The translations under genes and the position numbers were made by a program. A stretch of 32,274 bases of DNA from Prevotella sp. UBA4217 (GTDB taxonomy: Bacteria > Bacteroidota > Bacteroidia > Bacteroidales > Bacteroidaceae): contig DFTH01000009.1 in the NCBI GenBank assembly GCA_002379425.1, forward strand, positions 1 to 32,274, read 5' to 3'. This document shows, piece by piece, positions 1 to 6,918 of the stretch (its first letter is position 1; the number at the start of each line of letters is the position of its first letter). The notes below the pieces were generated by a model that made no database searches, was not told where the DNA came from, and was given only the letters and a program-made list of their open reading frames with translations.

Positions 1-75
1 CTCTTTACGAAAATGAGAAGGCTCTTTACGAACGTGAGGAGCCTCCTCAGTTCCGTAAAGTGCCTTCTCAATTTG
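1..75. repeat. nested imperfect palindrome with 21-nt direct repeats at the left edge
   Basis: Two 21-nt units (1-21 and 22-42) share CTCTTTACGAA and match at about 17 of 21 positions. Both are followed by inverted copies. CTTTACG (24-30) pairs with CGTAAAG (54-60) and TGAGGAG (35-41) with CTCCTCA (43-49). AAAATGAGAAGG (10-21) pairs with CCTTCTCAATTT (63-74) with one mismatch. A smaller hairpin, TTCCCA/TGGGAA, follows at 76-92. The element lies just past the stop of the first GH43 gene and runs off the window. It could be a dispersed palindromic repeat or part of a terminator, but no clear U-tract is seen. A plus-strand frame (3-221) stays open through it and reads as a heptad-like repeat, so coding is not fully excluded. 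Confidence 0.5.
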
Positions 76-106
76 TTCCCAGGCCTTGGGAATTCAGATA
101 TGCCAC

Positions 107-1624
107 TTACGGCATCATGCACCAGCAGTCCAGACGGACATCTCCCTGTGTCTCGTCGAAACAGATATACAGATCATGGACGCCAGAGGCATGGCTCACC
201 TTGGAGGCAAAGGACTTGTAACTGTCCACCGCCCCCGTACTGGTGATGACCACCTTGCTGATGACATCGCCCTTGTCGCTGTCGAGGCGCAGCGTGACGG
301 TGGCCTTACCCGTGGCGGCCGCGGTGATGGCAAACTCCCTGGCACCCTGGCCGAAATCGACGCCCCGCAGACGGATATACTCGCCATCGTCGAGGTCGTA
401 GATATACATATTCCTCTTTCCCGTGGATTCGGGCATGTCGGCCACGACGCCCGTATTGGGGATGCCCATCTTCGCACTTCTCAGGCCATAGCCCCAGGCC
501 ATGGTCTCTGCCTCCACGCGCTGATAAGGATTCAGCCAGTGGAGTTGCTTCATCGGTTCCTGGTCGAGCCAGTAGGGAATCTCCTTGATAGTGCCGTCGG
601 GCAGGTACTCGATCTCCTGTGCCGAGACGGAGCGGCGCTCGCTGTGCTCGAAGGTCTCCAGGTGCATCAGGTCGTAGTTCTGCCCGAAGACGTAGGAGTG
701 ACCCTTGTAGTCGCAGATGCCGGGGTGGTTGCCACGGTTGCGCTCCGTGGGACGCATGATGTAGTTCTTCCACTCCCATGGTCCCGCAGGACTGTCGCTC
801 ATGGCATAGCCCAGAGCCTCGGGACAGCAGGTGGTGGCATAACCGAGATAATAATGACCGTTACGCTTATAGATCCAGGGACCTTCCTGATAATGCTTCA
901 CAGCCCAGTCAGACTTCTGCTCCTCGGGTATCCTGATGTTTATCTTGGCACCTTCTTCGCCGACAGGGCGCATCACGCCATCCTTCGGGTTGAGCACATG
1001 GATGTCACCACTCGTGGAGATCATGTCCTCGTTGAGTTTCACGTAATAGGCGTGCGGGTTTCCCCAATACATCCAGGCCTGTCCATCGTCATCGACGAAC
1101 ACGGAGGGGTCGATGTCGTCCCAATGCTCCTTCTGCCATACGAGCGGCTCGCCCAGCGGATCCTTGAAGGGTCCGTAGGGAGAGTCGGCCACGAGCACGC
1201 CGATGCCATGGCCGTGCAGTGGTGCGTAGAGGTAGTACTTGCCATGGCGCTCGACGGTCTGGATGGCCCAGCCGCCATTGTCGCGGCTACGCCACTTGAA
1301 GTCCTGGAGCGAGGCCACGGCCCCATGCTCCGTCCAGTTCACCATGTCGGTGGTGCTCCAGAGGAGCCAGTCGTACATGAAGAAGCCGGCCGAACTGCGC
1401 TCGTTGGGGTCTGGGATATCCTCGAAGTGGGCATCGTGGGAGGTATAGAGGAAGAGGGTGTCGCCCACCACCAGCGGGGAGGGGTCGGCAGTATATTTGG
1501 TCTGGAAGAGCGGCATGTTCACCTTGGTGATGCTCTCCCGGGCTACCTGTGCCTGGCCCATGGCCGTAGCGGCACACAACAGGACTGTCGGTATCAGTCT
1601 CTTGGCTATTCGTCTGTCGTTCAT
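107..1624 (-). CDS. GH43 glycosidase with C-terminal CBM6, probable arabinofuranosidase/xylosidase
   Basis: A 505-residue exported protein. A signal peptide (about 1-26, ending AMGQAQ) precedes a five-bladed-propeller GH43 domain (about 35-360). Likely catalytic residues are D47 in TADPSP (base), D172 in DDIDPS (pKa modulator) and E247 in QEGPW (acid). From about 368 the sequence YQRVEAE opens a CBM6-type beta-sandwich that runs to the end and includes a GEYIRLRGVDFG strand pair. GH43-CBM6 proteins typically remove arabinofuranose from arabinoxylan or act as beta-xylosidases; the exact subfamily cannot be set by eye. It is the last gene of the minus-strand xus cluster, 106 bp after the Xyn10C stop. 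That gap holds two hairpins and no clear promoter, so expression may depend on read-through. It has a type I signal and no lipobox, so it is probably periplasmic. Confidence 0.88.
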   Translation of the reverse strand: MNDRRIAKRLIPTVLLCAATAMGQAQVARESITKVNMPLFQTKYTADPSPLVVGDTLFLYTSHDAHFEDIPDPNERSSAGFFMYDWLLWSTTDMVNWTEHGAVASLQDFKWRSRDNGGWAIQTVERHGKYYLYAPLHGHGIGVLVADSPYGPFKDPLGEPLVWQKEHWDDIDPSVFVDDDGQAWMYWGNPHAYYVKLNEDMISTSGDIHVLNPKDGVMRPVGEEGAKINIRIPEEQKSDWAVKHYQEGPWIYKRNGHYYLGYATTCCPEALGYAMSDSPAGPWEWKNYIMRPTERNRGNHPGICDYKGHSYVFGQNYDLMHLETFEHSERRSVSAQEIEYLPDGTIKEIPYWLDQEPMKQLHWLNPYQRVEAETMAWGYGLRSAKMGIPNTGVVADMPESTGKRNMYIYDLDDGEYIRLRGVDFGQGAREFAITAAATGKATVTLRLDSDKGDVISKVVITSTGAVDSYKSFASKVSHASGVHDLYICFDETQGDVRLDCWCMMP

Positions 1625-1654
1625 AATGGTTTCTAACTATTCGTTTGGGGGACA

Positions 1655-1682
1655 AAGTCCGGACTTTCACAAGCCCGGACTT
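1655..1682. other. inverted repeat in the xyn10C-GH43 spacer
   Basis: AAGTCCGG (1655-1662) and CCGGACTT (1675-1682) form a perfect 8-bp stem with a 12-nt loop. On the transcribed minus strand only TTTG follows, so this is not a classic terminator. It may be an mRNA processing or stability element in front of the GH43 start. The two arms also read as near direct repeats (CCGGACTT twice). Confidence 0.45.
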
Positions 1683-1706
1683 CTCTAAACAATGTAAAGT
1701 TCTAAA

Positions 1707-1729
1707 ATTGCCTGGCGTGGCCAGACAAT
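1707..1729 (-). terminator. weak intrinsic terminator after xyn10C
   Basis: Immediately after the xyn10C stop, the minus strand reads ATTG, one mismatch, CTGGC, a 3-nt loop, then GCCAG and CAAT, followed by TTTTAG. The stem is about 10 bp with one mismatch and a short U-run. It may end most xus transcripts before the last GH43 gene. Confidence 0.45.
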
Positions 1730-1730
1730 A

Positions 1731-4052
1731 TCATTGACCGCTCAGTCCGTTGGCAAAGCCAGCGTACGTATGCTTGCGGTAATAGTTCTGATCCCAGAGG
1801 CCTACAGGCTGGTTGGCACGCCAGCCACTGTTTGCCGGGCTGTCGGTGGCACACCACTGGCAGATGCCCCACTGCTGGGCGGTAGGAATAATCTCCAGAT
1901 ACTTCTGTATGATCCATGTGTAGAACTCTGCCATGGCATGGTGCTGCTCCTCCGTGACGTCGGCCGTCTTGACCTCCTTGCCGTCCTCATCGACGAGACC
2001 CATGTCCAACTCAGAGATACGCACGAGTTTACCCGTCTCTGCCATGAGTTTGAACGAGTTCTCGATGGCGTTCTTCTTGCTCTCCTGCGTCTGAGGATTC
2101 ATGTAGTAGGAGATATGCATCTGCGAGCCGATGCCGTCGATCTTCGTCACGCCGTCAGCCTCCCAGCGCTCAATCCACTTGATGAGGCTCTTCAACTTGC
2201 CGTTCTGGTCCCAGTCGCTCTCCAGGTTATAGTCGTTGACGAAGAGTTTCAGGTCGCTGCCACCATACTGGCGGGCCAGGCGGACGGCGGTGCGCACGTA
2301 GTCGAGGTCGCCCAGGTAGTCCTGCCAGAAGAAGTCGTTCTCGCCACCATCGCTGGCATGCTGCAGGGCATAGACCCCATCCTTGTCAGGGTTGCCACCC
2401 GAGATGGCCTCGTTGACGACATCCCATGCCTTGACGAGCACCTCTGAGCCGTCTTCGCTCTTACAGGCATCCATCATGCCGCTGATCCAGCGCTCCATCG
2501 CCCAGGTGAGGGTATCCTTCTTCTCCTCGTCGGTCAGTGCAATCTTGCCATTGCTGCTTTCCTGCTTGATAGATACGATGTAGTGGTCCACGATCCTGGA
2601 GGGCACCACGTCGCCGCGCGACTCCTTCGTCGCGAAGTTGGCCGTGCCGTTAGGATCATCGCAACTGCCGTTGGAGATCAGTTCCACGCCATTGACCTTG
2701 AAACTGATGTCATCGAAGTAATAGGTGTTGGCACCTGCAAAGTCGTTCAGGTTGAAGGCGATGGAATGTCCGCCGGCAGCCTCAGCGGCAAAGGTACCGC
2801 TCTTCTGGTAGGTGGTCCACTCCGTGGTGAAACTGACGGTGCCGATACCATCCCAGTGGAGGTAACTGCCTGGATTGGCATGGATCTGAGTGCCATTAGA
2901 GGCATCAACATCAGCACGTACGTTCATCGACACTTCCCACGTGTCACCGGCATTGAAGGTGGCATCGGTGACGATCCAGAACTGGGTATCCCAGGCTGCA
3001 TCGACCATCTCATCGGCGACGACCTGGATACAGGTACGATCGACACGCTGCTCGATGGTCTGAGAGCCACCGCTCTCTACTTCCTTCTTGACGATGATCT
3101 TATCGACGATGGTCGAGGGGCCAATAGTGCCGCGCTGCTCCTTCGACACGTAGTTGGCGGTGCCGTTAGGATCATCACAGTTATTGTTGGTAACCATTTC
3201 CACGCCATTGACCTTGAAACTGATCTCGTCAAAATAGTAGGTATTGGCACTTGCAAAGTCGTTCAGGTTGAAGGCGATGGAATGACCGCCCGCAGCCTCA
3301 GCAGCGAAGGTACCGGTCTTAGTGTACGTCGTCCACTCCGTGGTGAAGTTCACGGTACCGATGGCATCCCAGTGCAGATAACTGCCCGGGTCGGCATGAA
3401 CCTGGGAGCCGGCTGATGCCTCCACGTCGGCACGCACCTTCATGGATACCTCCCAGGTGTCACCGGCATTGAAGGTGGCATCCGTCAATATCCAGAACTG
3501 GGTATCCCAGGCCGCATCGACCATGTCGCCAGCGACGACTCGGATACAGGTGGCCTCCTCTTCGGTCTCCACGACGGTCTTCGCACCAGGGACATAATTA
3601 GGATCCACCTTGTCGGCCAACAGGCTGTTGAGCCACTTGGAGGGCTGCTGGGCATGCCAGGCCAGGGTATGGCCATAGACGTTCATGCCAGCCTTTGCCG
3701 CCGTATTCACGAACGACTCCACCGTACCAAAGTTCATAGCGCCATTGTCATCGACGCAGGAGGCCATCTTCATGGCATTCCCGGCGACGACCTCCGTAAA
3801 GTTGGCGTTGCTCACCACGTATGACACCCCTTGGTTGGCATAGTCGGCCGCATCAGTACCCACGCCCAACTTAAAGTTGGGATACTTCGAGTAGTCGATA
3901 TACTCCTTCAGGGCCTTGTAGTCGGTCAGATAGGCATACTTCTCTGACATCTCAGGCCGTCCTACCTCAAAGTTCCTGTCGAACTCATCGGCACACGAAG
4001 CCATCAGCATGGCTCCGAGTGCGAGTATGATATATTGCTTCTTCATTGTCAC
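1731..4052 (-). CDS. xyn10C: surface GH10 endo-beta-1,4-xylanase lipoprotein with two CBMs inserted in the catalytic domain
   Basis: A 773-residue lipoprotein (lipobox LMASC, C20) with acidic residues after the cysteine (ADEFD), typical of surface export in Bacteroidetes. The GH10 domain is split. The first part (about 40-155) holds GHTLAWHAQQPSKW. Two near-identical beta-sandwich modules follow (about 168-325 and 340-497). The barrel then resumes with WDVVNEA (acid/base E548) and RISELDMG (nucleophile E681). This split GH10 with tandem inserted CBMs is the known layout of the PUL surface xylanase in Prevotella and Bacteroides, which binds and cuts xylan outside the cell. The gene starts 12 bp after xusE. 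M1 or M3 (4046) could start it, and MKKQY at M3 looks more natural. Sure of function; the CBM family (CBM4/22-like) is less certain. Confidence 0.95.
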   Translation of the reverse strand: MTMKKQYIILALGAMLMASCADEFDRNFEVGRPEMSEKYAYLTDYKALKEYIDYSKYPNFKLGVGTDAADYANQGVSYVVSNANFTEVVAGNAMKMASCVDDNGAMNFGTVESFVNTAAKAGMNVYGHTLAWHAQQPSKWLNSLLADKVDPNYVPGAKTVVETEEEATCIRVVAGDMVDAAWDTQFWILTDATFNAGDTWEVSMKVRADVEASAGSQVHADPGSYLHWDAIGTVNFTTEWTTYTKTGTFAAEAAGGHSIAFNLNDFASANTYYFDEISFKVNGVEMVTNNNCDDPNGTANYVSKEQRGTIGPSTIVDKIIVKKEVESGGSQTIEQRVDRTCIQVVADEMVDAAWDTQFWIVTDATFNAGDTWEVSMNVRADVDASNGTQIHANPGSYLHWDGIGTVSFTTEWTTYQKSGTFAAEAAGGHSIAFNLNDFAGANTYYFDDISFKVNGVELISNGSCDDPNGTANFATKESRGDVVPSRIVDHYIVSIKQESSNGKIALTDEEKKDTLTWAMERWISGMMDACKSEDGSEVLVKAWDVVNEAISGGNPDKDGVYALQHASDGGENDFFWQDYLGDLDYVRTAVRLARQYGGSDLKLFVNDYNLESDWDQNGKLKSLIKWIERWEADGVTKIDGIGSQMHISYYMNPQTQESKKNAIENSFKLMAETGKLVRISELDMGLVDEDGKEVKTADVTEEQHHAMAEFYTWIIQKYLEIIPTAQQWGICQWCATDSPANSGWRANQPVGLWDQNYYRKHTYAGFANGLSGQ
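2562..3551 (-). repeat. tandem duplication encoding the two CBMs of Xyn10C
   Basis: Residues about 168-325 and 340-497 are repeats with a period of 172 codons (516 bp). Matching landmarks are MVDAAWDTQFWI, GSYLHWD, AEAAGGHSIAFNLNDFA and the closing IVD..IV. At the DNA level a 33-nt stretch is identical (2736-2768 and 3252-3284), which points to recent duplication or continuing gene conversion. Confidence 0.9.
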
Positions 4053-4064
4053 CAGTTTTACGTA

Positions 4065-5069
4065 TTACTTGATATAATATGGTGTATATTCGTCGCTGGG
4101 CTTGACCCCACTGCGCTGCCACACCATCTTCTCGGTGGTTGACCAGGAATGACCGTCGCCGAAGTCAACAGAATAGTTCAGTTCCATTCCGTCGCGGTCG
4201 CGGTCGCCCCAGGCCTTCTTCTCAGTGTTGTCACCCCAGGTACCTGAGCCGCTTGCCGTCACCCCTTCCGTCAGGGAAGAGATGGTGCAGTTTTCTCCGT
4301 TGAAGGTCAGGAGCAGGTCGGCACTATAGATCTGGTCGCCTTCCTGATAGGAGACGGTATAGGAGCAACTATTGAGCGACACGGTCTTGATCTCCACCGT
4401 CTGGGCATGCTCGATGTCCTCGGTCGAGGTGGTATGATGCGTCAGCCACCAGCCAGAATACTTGTTCTGGAACTTCACGCAGTACAGCACATAGTCCATG
4501 GGCTTGACATCCCAGTCGGCCGTGTTGGTACGCGGGCCCGTGGCTCCTTCGTTGAGTGTACCCGTCAGGATCTTTCCGAAGCCGCTCTGACTGGTCATGA
4601 CGAGAGGGATGACATACGTTGCCTTGACGGCATCCGGGTCGTCGAAGAAGGCATCCGTCAGTTGCACTTCCGTGACACCATTCATCGTACCGTTGAAGGA
4701 CAGGTTGGTCGTCGAGAGTTGATAATAACTGCTGGGCATGACCTGTACGGGAACCAGGCCATTCTCGTCGAAGTAGAGGTTATCGACCAGGCTCTCGTCA
4801 ACCGCCACCTGTACGGAAGCATTGATGCCATTATAGGAACCGCCGAAGGTAGCCATGATCGCACACTTATGCGCGTGGTCGTTAGTGAGGTCGATAGAAG
4901 GCTCGTCGTCACCCAGCACGATGGTACGCGTGGGATACTGATAGGGGAAATAGACCGTTGTACCGCCTTCATAGTCGGGGAAGTCGATATCGCCGTTCTT
5001 ACAGGAGAACAGACTGCACACGAGTCCGACACCGCAGGCCAACTTCAATATATTACTTTTCATAATCAT
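4065..5069 (-). CDS. xusE: XusE-type DUF1735 surface lipoprotein, probable glycan-binding protein
   Basis: A 334-residue lipoprotein with lipobox LFSC (C23) followed by KNGDIDFPD, an acidic stretch consistent with surface display. Residues about 35-165 resemble the DUF1735/BT_3987 N-terminal beta-sandwich (TVYFPYQYPTRTIVLG, then a region rich in DD and YVIPLV). Residues about 185-330 form a second beta-rich domain with WW and several aromatic residues (DUF4361/lipocalin-like). It lies between xusD (31 bp) and xyn10C (12 bp), the position of xusE in Prevotella and Bacteroides xylan operons. There it is thought to be an accessory xylan-binding lipoprotein (surface glycan-binding protein). No enzyme motif is visible. 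M3 (5063) is an alternative start. Confidence 0.82.
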   Translation of the reverse strand: MIMKSNILKLACGVGLVCSLFSCKNGDIDFPDYEGGTTVYFPYQYPTRTIVLGDDEPSIDLTNDHAHKCAIMATFGGSYNGINASVQVAVDESLVDNLYFDENGLVPVQVMPSSYYQLSTTNLSFNGTMNGVTEVQLTDAFFDDPDAVKATYVIPLVMTSQSGFGKILTGTLNEGATGPRTNTADWDVKPMDYVLYCVKFQNKYSGWWLTHHTTSTEDIEHAQTVEIKTVSLNSCSYTVSYQEGDQIYSADLLLTFNGENCTISSLTEGVTASGSGTWGDNTEKKAWGDRDRDGMELNYSVDFGDGHSWSTTEKMVWQRSGVKPSDEYTPYYIK

Positions 5070-5100
5070 TTTCTCGTTTTAGTTTTACATTGTTCATTAT

Positions 5101-6894
5101 TTACTTCCAGCCGTCATTCTGCAGCAGTTCGCTCCATTTGTGGATTTCCGTGTATGGGATAGGACCATAGATCATATAGTCCTGATAGTTACGGCTCTCG
5201 ACATCCACATAGTCATACTTTGTGACACCATCCTGAGTAGTGATGTTCACGCCACGGGCAGTCTCGTTGAGGCTGAGATTCCAACGGCGCAGGTCCCAGA
5301 AACGGTGATTCTCGAAGCAGAGTTCCAGACGGCGCTCGTTGCGGATGAGTTCACGCATTTTCTCCTGACTCTGTGCGCACTCCTCCAGATAGGGGTCGTT
5401 GGCACCGCCGACGCCGGCACGCTTGCGAATGGCCTTGATCACGTCGTAAGCAGAGAAATTGGCACCTCCCACATTCGCCTTCGGTCCCTGGGCCTCGTTG
5501 GCGGCCTCCGCATAGTCGAGGAATATCTCCGTATAGCGGATACGGGCACCGAAGTGACGCCTGTCGGTGGCCGGGTTCAGGTTGACATCACTGCGCAACA
5601 GTTTGCGGAGGTAGTAGCCTGTCACCGTCGAACTACCGTTCTCGCGGTTGATGCCGTCGAGCGTCTCGGTATTGTCGGAAGCGGTGTTGATGACCGTGTT
5701 CTTATTACCCTGCGTCTCCCCGTTGACGAGGATGTAGGTCTTCAGGCGCGGGTCACGGTTCTCGTAAGGATTGTTGGCATCATAGCCGGAACTGGGATGG
5801 CTGATAGGATAGCCGTTGGCCATTGGGAAGGCATCCACCAGGTTCTGGGTGGGATTCACACGGCCATGCCCGTCCAGCGAGGGAGGATAGTTGTTCTCCT
5901 CGAGGCTGTGACTGTCGCCGACGACACCACGCCAGCAGATCTCTGCGGGGTCGGGGTTATCGAAGGCAAAGGCCTGGATCATCTCAGTATCCTCAAACCA
6001 GCGCCATCCATTGGGATCCATGCCTGCCAGGCCACCGGCATTACGCAGGCTGGCGGCAGCATACTGGGCTGCCTGCTCGTATGTTCCTGCATTGGCGGAA
6101 GCGTAGGCGGGAGAAGCGGCGAAGAGGGCTACCTGAGCCTTGAAGGCGGCGATCATACGACCGTCGATCTTACCGCGCTGCAGTTTACCGAAGGCACGGT
6201 TGTACTGATCAGAGGTACCACCCATCTGGGCATACTTTGCCGGCACGGCACCATCGTTGACATCACCATACTCCTCGGGCAAATACTTCAATGCCTCATC
6301 AAAGTCGGACATGATCTGGTCGATACACTCCTTGAAGGTGTTACGGGGCAGGTTGAAGTTAGAGGCAGCATCCTCGGAAGTGAGATGGATGGGTACGCCC
6401 ATCAGATTGCCGTTCACCTTACCGCAATGCGCACGCAACAGGTAGAAGAAGTGCAGTCCACGCAGGGCGTATGCATTGCCCTTGTAGTTATCGTTATGCA
6501 TGGCATTCAAGGCCTCTGAAGAATAGTCCCAGGGCACCTGGTCGGCATTCTCAAGGAACAGGTTCAGGTACTGGATGGCATGATAACGGGTATCCCACTG
6601 GTTGATCGGGTTGTTCTGCGATGTCCAGTAGGTTCCGTTGGTCATCCGCTTATAATTGTTTTCTATGTCGTTGGATACGGCATCATCGGTAGCCACGTCT
6701 GTTGTAGGACTCTCGTCGTAAGGCAGCACCAGGTTGGCATTGTCCATGATACCACGGGCAAAGCCTGGGTCACTGAACATCAACGAGATGTCCTGGTTGT
6801 TCTCCAATGCGGGCTCGAACAAGTCATCACAAGCAGTCAGCGCTGTCGTGGCTACACCGAGAAGAATAATATTCTTTAGTTTCATAATCTTCAT
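5101..6894 (-). CDS. xusD: SusD-family xylan-oligosaccharide-binding lipoprotein (XusD)
   Basis: A 597-residue lipoprotein (lipobox LTAC, C22, followed by DDLFEP). It has the SusD/RagB layout: an N-terminal SusD-like region with the TPR scaffold (YLNLFLENADQVP, NAYALRGLHFFYLLRAH) and a C-terminal half with the family signatures YTEIFLDYAEAANEAQ, IRKRAG and LIRNERRLELCFENHRFWDLRRW. SusD proteins cap the partner SusC channel and bind the glycan at the cell surface. It follows xusC by 24 bp and precedes xusE by 31 bp, so it is in the same operon. The name is inferred from order and family. M4 (MKLKN, 6885) could also be the start, but M1 keeps a normal lipoprotein signal. Confidence 0.93.
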   Translation of the reverse strand: MKIMKLKNIILLGVATTALTACDDLFEPALENNQDISLMFSDPGFARGIMDNANLVLPYDESPTTDVATDDAVSNDIENNYKRMTNGTYWTSQNNPINQWDTRYHAIQYLNLFLENADQVPWDYSSEALNAMHNDNYKGNAYALRGLHFFYLLRAHCGKVNGNLMGVPIHLTSEDAASNFNLPRNTFKECIDQIMSDFDEALKYLPEEYGDVNDGAVPAKYAQMGGTSDQYNRAFGKLQRGKIDGRMIAAFKAQVALFAASPAYASANAGTYEQAAQYAAASLRNAGGLAGMDPNGWRWFEDTEMIQAFAFDNPDPAEICWRGVVGDSHSLEENNYPPSLDGHGRVNPTQNLVDAFPMANGYPISHPSSGYDANNPYENRDPRLKTYILVNGETQGNKNTVINTASDNTETLDGINRENGSSTVTGYYLRKLLRSDVNLNPATDRRHFGARIRYTEIFLDYAEAANEAQGPKANVGGANFSAYDVIKAIRKRAGVGGANDPYLEECAQSQEKMRELIRNERRLELCFENHRFWDLRRWNLSLNETARGVNITTQDGVTKYDYVDVESRNYQDYMIYGPIPYTEIHKWSELLQNDGWK

Positions 6895-6918
6895 TATTTC
6901 TATTTTTCAACTTTTCAA

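Noticed and set aside
86..1636. 516-codon plus-strand open frame opposite the first GH43 gene
   Set aside because: It is the antisense shadow of a clear GH43-CBM6 gene. The product is His/Val/Asp-rich with no domain, and it has no promoter or neighbour on that strand.
5140..6519. 459-codon plus-strand open frame opposite xusD
   Set aside because: Shadow of a well-supported SusD gene, produced by biased codon use.
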